A stretch of DNA of 64,000 nucleotides from Massilia sp. erpn. GTDB taxonomy: Bacteria > Pseudomonadota > Gammaproteobacteria > Burkholderiales > Burkholderiaceae_D. The translations under genes were made by a program, and so were the position numbers. Below the pieces are notes generated by a model that did not search any database, was not told the origin of the DNA, and saw only the letters and a list, made by a program, of their open reading frames with translations. The first letter of the stretch is position 1. Every line of letters starts with the position of its first letter. Location of the stretch: positions 4,836,001 through 4,900,000 of the forward strand of contig NZ_CP053748.1 in NCBI RefSeq assembly GCF_024400215.1, written 5' to 3'. Positions 26,344 through 36,150 of the stretch are shown here, piece by piece.

Positions 26344-26666
26344 TGGTCCATCCTTTTCAGTAGGTCTTCAAGATCGTCGAACCGGCTTTCCCAGAAACGC
26401 TTCATCTGGCTGGTCCAGTCGAGCAGCGGAGACAGCGCCTGCAACTGCGCGCTGTAGTGGGTTTGGCGTCCCTCATGGCGGTCAAGTACGAGGCCGGCCT
26501 GCTTCAGCACCGCGAGGTGCTTGGACACAGCCGGCTGCGAGATGTGGGACTGCGCGGTCAGCCCGCCCACAGTCTGTTCGCCGCCCGAACATAGCGTTTC
26601 GAAGATGGCCCGCCGCGTGGGGTCGGACAATGCTTTAAAGAGCGCGTCATGAGAAGAGGTAGTCAT
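26340..26666 (-). CDS. ArsR-family repressor of the SRPBCC operon
   Basis: A 108-residue winged-helix protein starting MTTSSHDALFKALSDPTRRA, with recognition region SHISQPAVSKHLAVLKQAGL and a wing DRHEGRQTHYS. There are no metal-binding Cys pairs, so it belongs to the non-metal ArsR/SdpR group that partners SRPBCC proteins. The frame is open to 26726, but the ATG at 26666 matches the family start, and the extra residues overlap two operator-like dyads. It is first in a four-gene coupled operon. Confidence 0.85.
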   Translation of the reverse strand: MTTSSHDALFKALSDPTRRAIFETLCSGGEQTVGGLTAQSHISQPAVSKHLAVLKQAGLVLDRHEGRQTHYSAQLQALSPLLDWTSQMKRFWESRFDDLEDLLKRMDQ

Positions 26667-26673
26667 TTGATTC

Positions 26674-26716
26674 CATAACCAACAAGTTATGCGTAAAACT
26701 ATAACCCATAGGTTAT
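26674..26716. promoter_or_regulatory. Tandem operator-like dyads before the ArsR gene
   Basis: CATAAC-N6-GTTATG (26674-26691) and ATAACC-CATA-GGTTAT (26701-26716) are two related inverted repeats sharing ATAAC half sites. They lie immediately upstream of the ArsR-type start. Their arrangement fits autorepression of the ArsR-SRPBCC operon, and they also separate it from the end of cusA. Confidence 0.6.
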
Positions 26717-26749
26717 GGATGATCAAGCAAAAAATACAACAAGAACTTT

Positions 26750-29700
26750 TTAAGCCCTCGCCGCGTTTGCGCCAACCGTTTCATGCCGTCGCAGCAACAG
26801 GTAGGCCAGCGGCACGACGAGCATGGACAGCAGCGGCGCCGTCAGCATGCCACCCACCATCGGCGCCGCTATGCGCTGCATGACTTCCGAACCGGTGCCG
26901 CCGCCCAGCATGATCGGCACCAGGCCCGCCACGATCACGGCTACCGTCATGGCTTTGGGCCGCACGCGCAGCACGGCGCCTTCGCGGATGGCTGCGAGCA
27001 AGTCGCCCTCCTCCTGCCTGCCTTCGGCCACGCGGCCCTCCCAGGCCTGCTTCAGGTAGAGCAGCATGATCACGCCGAATTCCGCTGCCACCCCGGCCAG
27101 GGCGATGAAACCGACGCCGCTGGCCACCGAGAGGTGGTGGTCCAGCAGCCATAGCAGCCACACGCCGCCGGCCAGCGCAAGCGGCAAGGTCGCCATGATC
27201 AGCAGTGCTTCGTCCACGCGGCGGAACGTGAGGTAGAGCAGCACAAAGATAATCAGCAGCGTGGCCGGCACCACGATCTTGAGCTTGGCCGCCGCCCTTT
27301 CCATGTATTCGAACTGGCCGGACCAGGACAGCGCATAGCCCGGCGGCAGCTGGACCTGCTGCGCGACGGCCTGCTGCATCTCGCGCACCGCTGAGCTGAG
27401 ATCCTGGCCGCGGATGTCCACGTAGACCCAGCCGGACAGCCGCGCATTCTCGCTCTTGAGCATGGGCGGGCCGTCGGCAATGCGCAGTTCGGCCACATCG
27501 CCCAGCCGGATCTGCGCGCCGCGCGCGGTCAGCACCGGCAAGGCGCGCAGACTGTCCACCGAATCGCGCAGTTCGCGCGGATAGCGCACATTCACGGGGA
27601 AGCGCTGCAAGCCGTCCACCACCTCGGCGATATTGTCGCCACCCACGGCCGCCGCGATCACCTCCTGCACGTCGGCGATATTCAGGCCATAGCGCGCCGC
27701 CGCATCACGGTCGATATGCACGTCCACATAGCGTCCGCCGTTCAGGCGCTCGGCCAGGGCCGAGGACACGGCGGGCAGCTTGCGCACCACCTGCTCGACC
27801 TGGGCCGTGATGCGGTCGATGGTTTGCAGGTCCGGTCCGGCCACCTTGATGCCGACCGGGCTTTTGATGCCGGTGGCCAGCATGTCGATGCGGTTGCGGA
27901 TGGGCGGCACCCAGATGTTCGACAGGCCCGGCACCTGGACGATGCGGTCCAGTTCCGCCACCAGCTTGTCCGGCGTCATGCCGGGCCGCCATTGTTCGCG
28001 CGGCTTGAACTGGATGGTGGTTTCGAACATTTCCAGCGGCGCGGGATCGGTGGCGCTATCGGCCCGCCCCGCTTTGCCGAACACGCTTTGCACCTCCGGT
28101 ACGGTCTTGATCAGGCGATCGGTCTGTTGCAGCAGCTGGGCCGCCTTGCCAGCGCCGATGCCGGGCAAGGCCGAGGGCATGTACAGCAGATCGCCCTCGT
28201 CTAACGGCGGCATGAACTCGCCGCCCAGGCGCGTCAGCGGCCAGACCGTGGCAAGTGCCAGCAATGCCGCAGCCAGCAGGCAGGACTTGGGCCAGCGCAG
28301 CGCCCAATCGAGCACGGGACGGTAGGCGCGGATCAGCCAGCGGTTCAGCGGATTGCTGTGTTCCGGCGGAATGCGGCCGCGTATCAGATACCCCATCAGC
28401 ACCGGCACCAGCGTCACGGCCAGCACGGCGGCGGCGGCCATGGCATAGGTCTTGGTCAGGGCCAGGGGCGCGAACAGCTTGCCTTCCTGCGCTTCCAGCG
28501 TGAACACCGGGATGAAGGAAAGCACGATCACCAGCAGCGATAGGAACAGCGCGGGGCCGACTTCGGCCGCAGCTTCAGCGATTACGCGCCAATGCGTTTC
28601 GCCTGTTAGCATCCGCTCCGGGTGAGCGCGCTGCCAGGCTTCGATATGCTTGTGCGCATTCTCGATCATCACAACGGCCGCATCGACCATGGCGCCGACC
28701 GCAATCGCAATGCCGCCCAGCGACATGATGTTGGCATTCACCCCCTGGTAGTGCATCACCAGATAGGAAGCCAGCACGCCAAGCGGCAAGGTCACGATCG
28801 CCACCAGCGCCGAACGCGCGTGGAACAGGAAAAGCGCGCAGACCAGGGCCACCACAGCGAATTCCTCCAGCAGCTTGTGCTGGAGATTGTCGACAGCGCG
28901 CCGGATCAGCTTGGAGCGGTCATACACCGGCACAACTTCCACGCCCGGCGGCAGGCTGGCTTTCAGCGCGGCCAGCTTGGCCTTCACCGCGTCGATGGTG
29001 GCCAGCGCGTTTTTACCCGAGCGCATGATGATCACGCCGCCCGCCACTTCGCCCTGTCCATCCAGGTCCGCGATGCCGCGCCGCATTTCGGGGCCGATCT
29101 GGATGCGCGCCACATCGCCCAGGCGCACGGGCACGCCGGCGGCGCTGGTTTCGAGCGGAATCTTACGGAAATCGTCCAGCCCTTTCAGATAGCCGGAGGC
29201 GCGCACCATATACTCGGCTTCGGCCAGTTCCAGCACCGAGCCGCCGCTTTCCTGGTTGGCCTTGCGCACCGCCTCGATCACGCGGCTGTGCGGGATATTC
29301 AAGGCGCGCATCTTGGCGGGATCGAGCTGGATCTGATATTGGCGCACCATGCCGCCGATGCTGGCCACCTCCGCCACATTCGGCACGGTTTTCAACTCGA
29401 ATTTCAGGAACCAGTCCTGCAGGGCGCGCAACTGGCCCAGGTCCATGCGCCCGCTGCGGTCGACCAGGGCATATTCGTAGACCCAGCCCACGCCGGTGGC
29501 GTCCGGGCCGATGGCGGATTTGGCCTGCTGCGGCAAGCGTGACTGCACCTGGTTCAGATACTCCAGCACGCGCGAACGCGCCCAATATGGGTCGGTGCCG
29601 TCCTCGAACAGGATGTAGACGAAGGAGTCGCCGAAGAAGGAATAGCCGCGCACCGTTTGCGCGCCGGGAACGGAAAGCATTGTCGTCGTCAGCGGATAGG

Positions 29701-29896
29701 TGATCTGATTCTCGACGATCTGCGGCGCCTGGCCGGGATAGCTGGTGCGGATGATGACCTGGGTATCGGACAGGTCGGGAATCGCGTCAAGCGGCGTGCG
29801 CAGCAGCGCCCAGCCGCCCCAGACGGCCAGACCCAGCGTCGCCAGCAGCACCAGGAAGCGGTTGGCGATGGACCAGCGGATCAAACGCGCGATCAT
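26750..29896 (-). CDS. cusA: Copper/silver efflux RND pump, inner-membrane subunit CusA
   Basis: A 1048-residue heavy-metal-efflux RND transporter, with 12 membrane helices and two large periplasmic loops. It starts [51 protein letters not shown] and [10 protein letters not shown] are strongly CusA-like, as is the [17 protein letters not shown] helix with the proton-relay Asp. Met-rich loop residues (for example [17 protein letters not shown]) fit a monovalent Cu/Ag pump rather than the Co/Zn/Cd CzcA type. It uses the proton gradient to drive metal through CusB and CusC. It overlaps cusB by four bases (ATGA). No CusRS or CopRS regulator is adjacent. Confidence 0.9.
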   Translation of the reverse strand: MIARLIRWSIANRFLVLLATLGLAVWGGWALLRTPLDAIPDLSDTQVIIRTSYPGQAPQIVENQITYPLTTTMLSVPGAQTVRGYSFFGDSFVYILFEDGTDPYWARSRVLEYLNQVQSRLPQQAKSAIGPDATGVGWVYEYALVDRSGRMDLGQLRALQDWFLKFELKTVPNVAEVASIGGMVRQYQIQLDPAKMRALNIPHSRVIEAVRKANQESGGSVLELAEAEYMVRASGYLKGLDDFRKIPLETSAAGVPVRLGDVARIQIGPEMRRGIADLDGQGEVAGGVIIMRSGKNALATIDAVKAKLAALKASLPPGVEVVPVYDRSKLIRRAVDNLQHKLLEEFAVVALVCALFLFHARSALVAIVTLPLGVLASYLVMHYQGVNANIMSLGGIAIAVGAMVDAAVVMIENAHKHIEAWQRAHPERMLTGETHWRVIAEAAAEVGPALFLSLLVIVLSFIPVFTLEAQEGKLFAPLALTKTYAMAAAAVLAVTLVPVLMGYLIRGRIPPEHSNPLNRWLIRAYRPVLDWALRWPKSCLLAAALLALATVWPLTRLGGEFMPPLDEGDLLYMPSALPGIGAGKAAQLLQQTDRLIKTVPEVQSVFGKAGRADSATDPAPLEMFETTIQFKPREQWRPGMTPDKLVAELDRIVQVPGLSNIWVPPIRNRIDMLATGIKSPVGIKVAGPDLQTIDRITAQVEQVVRKLPAVSSALAERLNGGRYVDVHIDRDAAARYGLNIADVQEVIAAAVGGDNIAEVVDGLQRFPVNVRYPRELRDSVDSLRALPVLTARGAQIRLGDVAELRIADGPPMLKSENARLSGWVYVDIRGQDLSSAVREMQQAVAQQVQLPPGYALSWSGQFEYMERAAAKLKIVVPATLLIIFVLLYLTFRRVDEALLIMATLPLALAGGVWLLWLLDHHLSVASGVGFIALAGVAAEFGVIMLLYLKQAWEGRVAEGRQEEGDLLAAIREGAVLRVRPKAMTVAVIVAGLVPIMLGGGTGSEVMQRIAAPMVGGMLTAPLLSMLVVPLAYLLLRRHETVGANAARA

Positions 29897-31269
29897 TTAT
29901 GCTCTCCCGCGGAATGGGCCGCCGCGCCATATCCACCATGCGCGCCATGATCGGCGTGCGGATCTAGCTTGGCGCCCGGCGCCTGTTCAGCGTCGGGACG
30001 GGCAGCGGTATTGCCGGCCGGCGCTGCGCCACCCATGCGTTCGGCCGTGCCGCGCAGGCTGGCTTCCGAATCCAGCAGGAACTGGCCGGAAATCACCACC
30101 TGCTGGCCTCCGCTCAGGCCGGAACGGATTTCTGTCCGTCCGCCGGATTCGGCACCGGTCTGCACTTCCACCGGGCGGAATTCGCCTTGTGCCTCGGCCA
30201 CGAAGACAACGCTGCGCCGCCCGGTCTGGACCACCGCGTCGGACGGCACGCTCAGCGCCGGCCTGCCCTGCGCCGACGGCAGCGAGAGCGTGACGAACAT
30301 GCCGGGCGCCAGCCGTCCAGCGGGATTATCGAGCTCGATGCGCGCCTTCAGCGTGCGCGTGGCAGCATCTACCTCGGGCAGCAACGCCGCCACTTTGCCG
30401 CGTAGGACCACTCCCGGCAAGGCCGCAGCCTGGCCCTGCACCGCGGCGCCCGGATGCAGGCTGCCTGCCTGCGCCTCCGGCACCTCGGCCAACAGCCATA
30501 CGCTGGACAGGCCGTTGATGCGGAACAGGGGCGTCCCCGCCGCCACCGCCATTCCCTCGCGCGCCGACAGTTCGGCCACCACGCCGTCGCGTGGCGCGGT
30601 AAGCGTCAGGCGTGCCAGCACCTTGCCGCTGGCCTCCACCTGCCGGATTTGCGGCTCTTCCATGCCCACCAGGCGCATGCGCTGGCGCGCGGCCGCCTCC
30701 AATCCAGCCAGCCCGCTGCTGCGCATGGCCCGCACGGCCAGGTATTCCTCCTGCGCCGCCACCCATTCCGGCATATACAGTTCGGCCAGCACCTGGCCGC
30801 GCCGCACCGGCTGCAATGGCGCGCGCACATGCAGGCGTTCCACGAAACCGGTGGAGCGGGCCGGGACGACGGCAACAGCGCGCTCGTCCCAGGCCACATT
30901 GCCGACCATATTCAGCTCAAGACCGAAAGCGCCTTCACTCACCGGCGCGGTGCGGATGCCCAGATTCTGCTGCAGCTCGGGGCGGATGCGCACCGTACCC
31001 GCTGCCTCGGCCTCGTCGGCGTAGACCGGTACCAGCTCCATATCCATAAAGGGCGACTTGCCCGGCTTGTCGAAACGCTGGCCGGGAACCATGGGGTCGT
31101 GCCAGTACAGCACCTTGCGCCCCTTTTCGGCGCTGGCTTTTGCGGCGGGCGCGGCGTCGTCATGCCCGGCTTTGCGGCCTTGGCTAAGGCCAGCCTGATA
31201 GAGGGCCACGCCGCCGGCGCCCAGCACAAGCGCGGCCACCGCCGCGCTGATCAAAATACGTTGGTTCAC
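29893..31269 (-). CDS. cusB: Copper/silver efflux periplasmic adaptor CusB
   Basis: A 458-residue membrane-fusion protein. A GTG at 31269 with GGAGGTG upstream begins [20 protein letters not shown], a membrane anchor. A heavy-metal-binding segment [20 protein letters not shown] followed by MDMELVPVY is characteristic of CusB and CzcB proteins. Then come the barrel-sandwich ([20 protein letters not shown]), a helical hairpin and beta-barrel domains. The tail is His-rich ([20 protein letters not shown]), a likely extra metal site. The longer frame to 31509 overlaps cusC and lacks a Shine-Dalgarno. The start overlaps the cusC stop (GTGA). Confidence 0.9.
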   Translation of the reverse strand: MNQRILISAAVAALVLGAGGVALYQAGLSQGRKAGHDDAAPAAKASAEKGRKVLYWHDPMVPGQRFDKPGKSPFMDMELVPVYADEAEAAGTVRIRPELQQNLGIRTAPVSEGAFGLELNMVGNVAWDERAVAVVPARSTGFVERLHVRAPLQPVRRGQVLAELYMPEWVAAQEEYLAVRAMRSSGLAGLEAAARQRMRLVGMEEPQIRQVEASGKVLARLTLTAPRDGVVAELSAREGMAVAAGTPLFRINGLSSVWLLAEVPEAQAGSLHPGAAVQGQAAALPGVVLRGKVAALLPEVDAATRTLKARIELDNPAGRLAPGMFVTLSLPSAQGRPALSVPSDAVVQTGRRSVVFVAEAQGEFRPVEVQTGAESGGRTEIRSGLSGGQQVVISGQFLLDSEASLRGTAERMGGAAPAGNTAARPDAEQAPGAKLDPHADHGAHGGYGAAAHSAGEHK

Positions 31270-32534
31270 GGTTTCACCTCCGGCATTGCGGGAATCAGAT
31301 AGTCGAGCTGAGTACGCAGGCGGGCGCTGTCGGCCTCCAGCTGCAAGGCTTGCAGGCGCATGTCCAGCGCATCGCGCTGGGCGGCCAGCAGCTCGGCCAG
31401 CGTGGCCTTGCCGCCGGAATAGGCAGCCAGCAGTGCCTGGACGCGCTGTGCGGACAGCGGCAGCAACTCCTGGACGTAGCGTTCGTGGCGCGCATGCAGG
31501 GTGCGCCATTCGTCGGCGATCTGCTGCGTTTCGGCGCTGCGAACATGCAGCAGTTCCTCATGTTCGGCGCGCGCCTGGGCGGCCCGCGCCAGTTGCGCCG
31601 CCAATTCGCGGTCCTGGCGCTGGCGCCGGTCCCATTGCAGCGGGACAGACACGCCGAAGGAAGCCATATTCGGGTAGCCCGGGCCGCGCTGCTGGAAAGT
31701 CACTTCCCAGGTCCAGTTGGATTTGCGGTTGGCTTGCGCGCGCTGCGCCTCAGTATCGGCCAGCGCAATCTCAGTGCGTTGCCTTTGCAGCTGGGGATGG
31801 CTTTCCAGGTTTTGGGCCGTTGACGGCAGCGCCTCGGGCTGCGCCGGACGCGGTGCAGGCGCCAGGGGCATGCTGGCAGCACTGCCTATCCAGCGCGCCA
31901 GGCCGGTTTCTGCCGCGCGGCTGCGGCGCTGGGCTTCGCTGCGGCGGTCTTCCAGCTGGCCAATGGCCGTTTTCGCCGCCAGCACATCGGCCAGCGAGCC
32001 GCGTCCGGCGCGGTAGCTGGCTTCGGCGGCGCGCAGCTGGTCGGCAGCCTGGGTCAATTGAGCTTCCAGCAGAAGCTGCGCCGCGTCGGCGTAGTGGCGT
32101 TCATACCAGGCCAGCGCCGCATCGCGCCAGACGGCGGCCAGCGCATCGGCGCGGGCTGCCCTGCCCCGGTCGGCCTCGCGCTCGTAGCGCTGGGCATTCA
32201 GGCTGCGTTTTTCCCGGCTGATCCACTCCTGCATTACGCCGATGCGGCGCATGGTCATGGAGTCGGCGCCAAGGCTGGCGCGATCGGGGCCGCTGAGCGG
32301 CATATTATCGACCCCGACTTTCAATACGGGATCAGGCAATTGGCCGGCGGCGACAGCCATTTCGCGCGCGGCGTCGATGGCGGCATCCTGGGCGCGGATC
32401 TGGCCGGAACGTTGGACGGCCAGGCGCTGGGCCTCGGCCAGGGTCAGCTCCGTCTGCGCCAAGGCGGCGACAGGCAGGAGCAATGCCGCCAGCAGCGCGC
32501 TGCGCCACGGCGGAAGGCAATGGAAACAAGACAT
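31266..32534 (-). CDS. cusC: TolC-family outer-membrane channel of the Cus system
   Basis: A 422-residue outer-membrane efflux protein with signal peptide (LLAALLLPVAALAQ), then the TolC-repeat pattern: LTLAEAQRLAVQRSGQIRAQ, and late LPLSAQRVQALLAAYSGGKA, the conserved repeat-2 motif. It is a shorter, CzcC/CusC-like member without a lipobox Cys. It is the first gene of the cusCBA operon and overlaps cusB by four bases. Confidence 0.85.
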   Translation of the reverse strand: MSCFHCLPPWRSALLAALLLPVAALAQTELTLAEAQRLAVQRSGQIRAQDAAIDAAREMAVAAGQLPDPVLKVGVDNMPLSGPDRASLGADSMTMRRIGVMQEWISREKRSLNAQRYEREADRGRAARADALAAVWRDAALAWYERHYADAAQLLLEAQLTQAADQLRAAEASYRAGRGSLADVLAAKTAIGQLEDRRSEAQRRSRAAETGLARWIGSAASMPLAPAPRPAQPEALPSTAQNLESHPQLQRQRTEIALADTEAQRAQANRKSNWTWEVTFQQRGPGYPNMASFGVSVPLQWDRRQRQDRELAAQLARAAQARAEHEELLHVRSAETQQIADEWRTLHARHERYVQELLPLSAQRVQALLAAYSGGKATLAELLAAQRDALDMRLQALQLEADSARLRTQLDYLIPAMPEVKP

Positions 32535-32607
32535 GTGATTCTCCAGACAAAACGAATAGGCGCGCGCAGAAGACTGCGGCGCAACTCAGTTCAGGCTTGG
32601 AGAAGTG

Positions 32608-32988
32608 TCAATTACGGAAGCAGCAGTGGCGGATGGCGAGCGGCGGCGCCGTGGCGCGGCGCAAGCTGGGCGAAACCAGGAATTGACGGTAGCCGCGCCA
32701 GCCCACGACCAGCAGGCACAGTACCAGGACGATGCCCTGCGCCGCAAACGGCAGCACCGGCGGCAAATCGGGCCGGTCGGCCGATTGCTTGCCGACCTTG
32801 TCAAAGGAGACGCAGAGCGTGGGCTGCTCCATATCCATCTTCGTGCAGCCGGCCATGGCGGCCGGTTTGGGCTGCATCAGCTCCGTCAGGCCGGGGCAGA
32901 CATAGCTCGCCAGCGCCCATTGCGTGATCAGCAAAGTGATCACGAGCAGGAGCAGCTTGATTTGGCGGTGGCGGCGAATGGGCGTCAT
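32608..32988 (-). CDS. Small two-helix membrane protein preceding cusCBA
   Basis: A 126-residue protein from an ATG at 32988 (MTPIRRHRQIKLLLLVITLL). It has one N-terminal and one internal membrane helix (GIVLVLCLLVVGWRG), a periplasmic loop with Cys and Met residues (SYVCPGL, AGCTKMDMEQPTLC) and a terminal PPLAIRHCCFRN. Cys/Met placement and position directly upstream of cusC suggest copper sensing or handling, by inference. A longer start at 33039 exists but adds a poor N-terminus. Confidence 0.65.
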   Translation of the reverse strand: MTPIRRHRQIKLLLLVITLLITQWALASYVCPGLTELMQPKPAAMAGCTKMDMEQPTLCVSFDKVGKQSADRPDLPPVLPFAAQGIVLVLCLLVVGWRGYRQFLVSPSLRRATAPPLAIRHCCFRN

Positions 32989-33100
32989 GGCAGCGTCAGT
33001 GTATGGCGTGATACTGTCAGGCGACATAATCCAAGTCAAGGCTAAACATAAACACTCGGTGTTAATATGAGCATTTCGACAAAATTACCCAGGAGAAATT

Positions 33101-33529
33101 ATGCTGACCAGCGCCCGTAACCAACTTAGTGGCAAAGTCACATCCATCCAGCGCGGCGCCGTGAATGATGAAGTGGAAATCGGCCTGGCCGATGGCCAGA
33201 AAATCGTCGCCATCCTGACCCATGGCAGCGTCGAGTCGCTTGGGCTGCAGACCGGCTCCGAAGCGCTGGCCCTGATCAAGGCGTCCTGGGTCATCCTGCT
33301 GAGCGACGTTTCCGGCATCCGCCTGTCGGCGCGCAACCAGCTGGCCGGCACCGTACAGGAAGTGAATACCGGCGCCGTCAACTCCGAAGTCGTGCTGAAA
33401 CTGGCCGGCGGCGGCGAAATCGTCGCCATCGTCACCAACGACAGCGTGACGAATCTGGGCCTGGCGCCCGGCAAGGCTGCCACCGCCGCTTTCAAGGCCT
33501 CCAGCGTCATCGTCGGCGTCAAGGCCTGA
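33101..33529 (+). CDS. Molbindin with two TOBE (Mop) domains
   Basis: A 142-residue cytoplasmic molybdate-binding protein made of two tandem Mop/TOBE units of about 70 residues. Each opens SARNQL(S/A)GxV and ends with an AxxKAS(W/S)V signature (LSARNQLAGTVQEVNTGAVN and later FKASSVIVGV). This is the molbindin arrangement, which forms a molybdate-storing oligomer. AGGAGA precedes the ATG. No mod transport genes are adjacent. A hairpin 47 bases after the stop probably ends the transcript. Confidence 0.9.
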   Translation: MLTSARNQLSGKVTSIQRGAVNDEVEIGLADGQKIVAILTHGSVESLGLQTGSEALALIKASWVILLSDVSGIRLSARNQLAGTVQEVNTGAVNSEVVLKLAGGGEIVAIVTNDSVTNLGLAPGKAATAAFKASSVIVGVKA

Positions 33530-33575
33530 TCGCCAGCAGCCGCTTGATCCGGCGGCATGTTTGCATTCTGAGCAA

Positions 33576-33600
33576 AGAGGGACGCCAAGCGCGTCCCTCT
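33576..33600 (+). terminator. Hairpin after the molbindin gene
   Basis: AGAGGGACGC, five bases, GCGTCCCTCT form a perfect 10-bp stem 47 bases after the molbindin stop. There is no clear U-tract after it, so it may be a rho-assisted or weak intrinsic terminator. Confidence 0.55.
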
Positions 33601-33628
33601 GTCATTCAACCCTGGTTCCCGTTATAAT
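33599..33628 (+). promoter_or_regulatory. Possible sigma-70 promoter of rlhA
   Basis: CTGTCA (33599-33604) and TATAAT (33623-33628) are spaced 18 bases, with the -10 perfect and the -35 matching four of six positions. It lies 30 bases before the rlhA ATG, with AGGAAG as ribosome-binding site. Confidence 0.45.
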
Positions 33629-33657
33629 TTTCGCCTCCGTTTCGCCAGGAAGTTGCC

Positions 33658-35628
33658 ATGTCGCTGCTCAGTCACCAGCTCGAACTGCTGTCCCCCGCCA
33701 AAACCGCTGAAATCGGCCGCGAGGCCATTCTGCATGGCGCCGATGCCGTCTATATCGGCGGCCCCGCCTTTGGCGCGCGCCATAACGCCAGCAATCCGCT
33801 GGAAGATATCGCCGCGCTGACGCAATTCGCCCACCGCTACCACGCCCGCATCTTCGTGACCATGAACACCATCATGCACGACGCCGAGCTGGAAACGGCG
33901 CGCAAGCAGATCTGGCAGCTGTATGAAGCAGGCGTCGATGCCCTCATCATCCAGGACATGGGCCTGCTGGAGCTGGACCTGCCGCCGATCCAGATGCACG
34001 CCAGTACCCAGTGCGATATCCGCACTGCGGAAAAAGCGCGCTTCCTGGGCAATGTGGGTTTCTCCCAGCTGGTGCTGGCGCGCGAGCTGACCATCGAGCA
34101 AATCCGTAATATCCGTGCCGAAGTCGACACGCCGCTGGAATACTTCATCCACGGCGCGCTGTGCGTGGCCTTCTCCGGCCAATGCTATATCTCGCACGCC
34201 GACACCGGCCGCAGCGCCAATCGCGGCGACTGCTCGCAGGCCTGCCGCCTGCCCTATACCCTGTCCGACGGCCAGGGCCGCGTTGTGGCGTATGAAAAAC
34301 ATCTGCTGTCGATGAAGGACAATGACCAGAGCCGCAATCTGGAAGCCCTGGTCGATGCCGGCATCCGTTCCTTCAAGATCGAGGGCCGCTACAAGGACAT
34401 GGGCTATGTGAAAAACATCACCGCCCATTACCGCCTGCTGCTGGACGAGATCCTGGAGCGCCGCCCCGAGCTGGCGCGCGCTTCCAGCGGCCAGACCAAG
34501 GTGCTGTTCACGCCCGACGTGGACAAGAACTTCCACCGTGGCCATACCGATTACTTCGCCCAGGGCCGCCTGGTCGATATCGGCGCCTTCGACTCGCCCA
34601 AGTATGTGGGCGTGGAACTGGGTACGGTCAGCCGCATCGGGGGCGACCATTTCGACCTCGTTGCCAACGCACCGCTGGCGAACGGCGATGGCCTGAACTA
34701 TATGAACAAGCGCACCACGGTGGGCATTCAGGCCAATACCGCGCAAAAGCTGGGCGAGGATGAGGAAGGCCAGCGCTGGCGCGTCTTCCCCAACGAGATA
34801 CTGAACACCTTGCCCGGCTTGAAAGTCGGCACCGTGATCCACCGCAACCGCGACCACCAATGGGAAGCGGCGCTGAACAAGAAGTCCTCCGACCGCAAGG
34901 TGGCGCTGGACTTGACGCTGAGCGAATGCGCCGGCGGCCTGTGTCTGAGCATCTGCGACGAGGATGGCATCGCCAGCTCGACCGAAGCGCTCATCGAATT
35001 CCAGCCGGCGCAACAGGCGGAACAGGCCGACGCGTCCCTGCGCGCCAGCCTGGGTAAATTGGGCAACACCATGTTCGAAGCGCGCCAGGTGGAACTGGCC
35101 TTGTCGCGCCCCTGGTTCGTGCCCTCCTCGGCCATCAATGCGCTGCGCCGCGAAGCGATCGAGGCGCATGAGGCGGCGCGCGTGGCAGCCTGGCTGCGTC
35201 CCGAGCGCAAACCGGCGGAAGAACCGCCTGCGGCCTATCCGGAAACGCAGCTCAGCTATCTGGCCAATGTGTACAACGAAAAGGCGCGCGCCTTCTACCA
35301 CAAGCACGGCGTGCAGCTGATCGACGCGGCTTACGAGGCGCATGAAGAGCCGGGCGAGGTGTCGCTGATGATCACCAAGCACTGTCTGCGCTTCTCCTTC
35401 AACCTGTGTCCCAAGCAGGCCAAGGGCGTGCAAGGCGTCCAGGGCCAGGTGCGCGCGGAGCCAATGACGCTGGTGAGCGGCAACGAGCGCTACACGCTGC
35501 GCTTCGACTGCAAGCCCTGCGAGATGCACGTGGTTGGTGCGATGAAGACGAACATTCTGAACTCGCCGCCGCCATCGGCCATTCCATACAGCCCGCTGGT
35601 CTTCCATCGCCAGCGCCCGCGCGGCTAA
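33658..35628 (+). CDS. rlhA: U32-family 23S rRNA C2501 hydroxylase RlhA
   Basis: A 656-residue peptidase-U32-family protein of RlhA (YdcP) length, not the ~450-residue TrhP (YegQ) type. The N-terminal barrel contains LLSPAKTAEIGREAILHGAD and HASTQCDI. A cysteine set for an iron-sulfur cluster is in HGALCVAFSGQC and GDCSQACRLPY (about residues 168-196). The C-terminal region is YxxNVYN-type (LANVYNEKARAFYHKHG) with further Cys (KPCEMH). RlhA hydroxylates C2501 of 23S rRNA, using prephenate-linked chemistry in E. coli. Confidence 0.85.
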   Translation: MSLLSHQLELLSPAKTAEIGREAILHGADAVYIGGPAFGARHNASNPLEDIAALTQFAHRYHARIFVTMNTIMHDAELETARKQIWQLYEAGVDALIIQDMGLLELDLPPIQMHASTQCDIRTAEKARFLGNVGFSQLVLARELTIEQIRNIRAEVDTPLEYFIHGALCVAFSGQCYISHADTGRSANRGDCSQACRLPYTLSDGQGRVVAYEKHLLSMKDNDQSRNLEALVDAGIRSFKIEGRYKDMGYVKNITAHYRLLLDEILERRPELARASSGQTKVLFTPDVDKNFHRGHTDYFAQGRLVDIGAFDSPKYVGVELGTVSRIGGDHFDLVANAPLANGDGLNYMNKRTTVGIQANTAQKLGEDEEGQRWRVFPNEILNTLPGLKVGTVIHRNRDHQWEAALNKKSSDRKVALDLTLSECAGGLCLSICDEDGIASSTEALIEFQPAQQAEQADASLRASLGKLGNTMFEARQVELALSRPWFVPSSAINALRREAIEAHEAARVAAWLRPERKPAEEPPAAYPETQLSYLANVYNEKARAFYHKHGVQLIDAAYEAHEEPGEVSLMITKHCLRFSFNLCPKQAKGVQGVQGQVRAEPMTLVSGNERYTLRFDCKPCEMHVVGAMKTNILNSPPPSAIPYSPLVFHRQRPRG

Positions 35629-35644
35629 GCGCATCCGGCATGGA

Positions 35645-36091
35645 TCAGGGCAGGCTGTAGCTGAAGCCGTAGAAATGCTTGCCGCCCTCGATCTGGATGG
35701 TCATCGTCCCCTTCAGGCCTTTCAGCTCGCCGGTCGCAGAATCCGGCACCACGCTGACCGTCAGGGTCGGTGTGCCCTGGTCCATCAGGCCCGAATGCTG
35801 AAGGAAGAACGTTCCCTTGTGCCCTTCCAGCGTGGCGCTCACCTGCTCCAGCGCCACATAGCCGGCCGAACCTTTCATCTCGGTACGCACAGCCAGCATT
35901 TCGCCAATGCTGCTGCCGTCCAACGGGCCGTGGAAGGTCTTTTCAATGCGCTGGCGGCCCCACGGCGGGGAGTCGGCCGAGGTCTGCGGCGTGAGTTTCA
36001 CATCGAAATCGCCCTGAATCTGCATATTGCTGCCTCCTGCATACGCCGCTTGCGCAGCCAAGATAAGAAAAATGGAAAAGATCGGTTTCAC
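35645..36091 (-). CDS. DUF3224 family exported protein
   Basis: A 148-residue protein with a cleavable signal peptide (IFSIFLILAAQAAYAGG). The mature part matches the DUF3224 beta-barrel pattern: MQIQGDFDVKLTPQ, RQRIEKTFHGPLDGSSIGEM, GYVALEQVSATLEGHKGTF, and an end HFYGFSYSLP. DUF3224 proteins resemble allene oxide cyclase-type barrels and have no agreed function. Convergent with rlhA, 16 bases apart. Confidence 0.8.
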   Translation of the reverse strand: MKPIFSIFLILAAQAAYAGGSNMQIQGDFDVKLTPQTSADSPPWGRQRIEKTFHGPLDGSSIGEMLAVRTEMKGSAGYVALEQVSATLEGHKGTFFLQHSGLMDQGTPTLTVSVVPDSATGELKGLKGTMTIQIEGGKHFYGFSYSLP

Positions 36092-36150
36092 GTTCAGGCT
36101 CCTGTAAGATCGCTGCCTCGGTCCCTAGTAGACAGGATGAGCTGCCTCCC

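Noticed and set aside
33622..35634. A 670-codon open frame antisense to rlhA
   Set aside because: Its composition (Gln/His/Arg-rich) is that of a reverse frame in a high-GC gene; rlhA has full family motifs.
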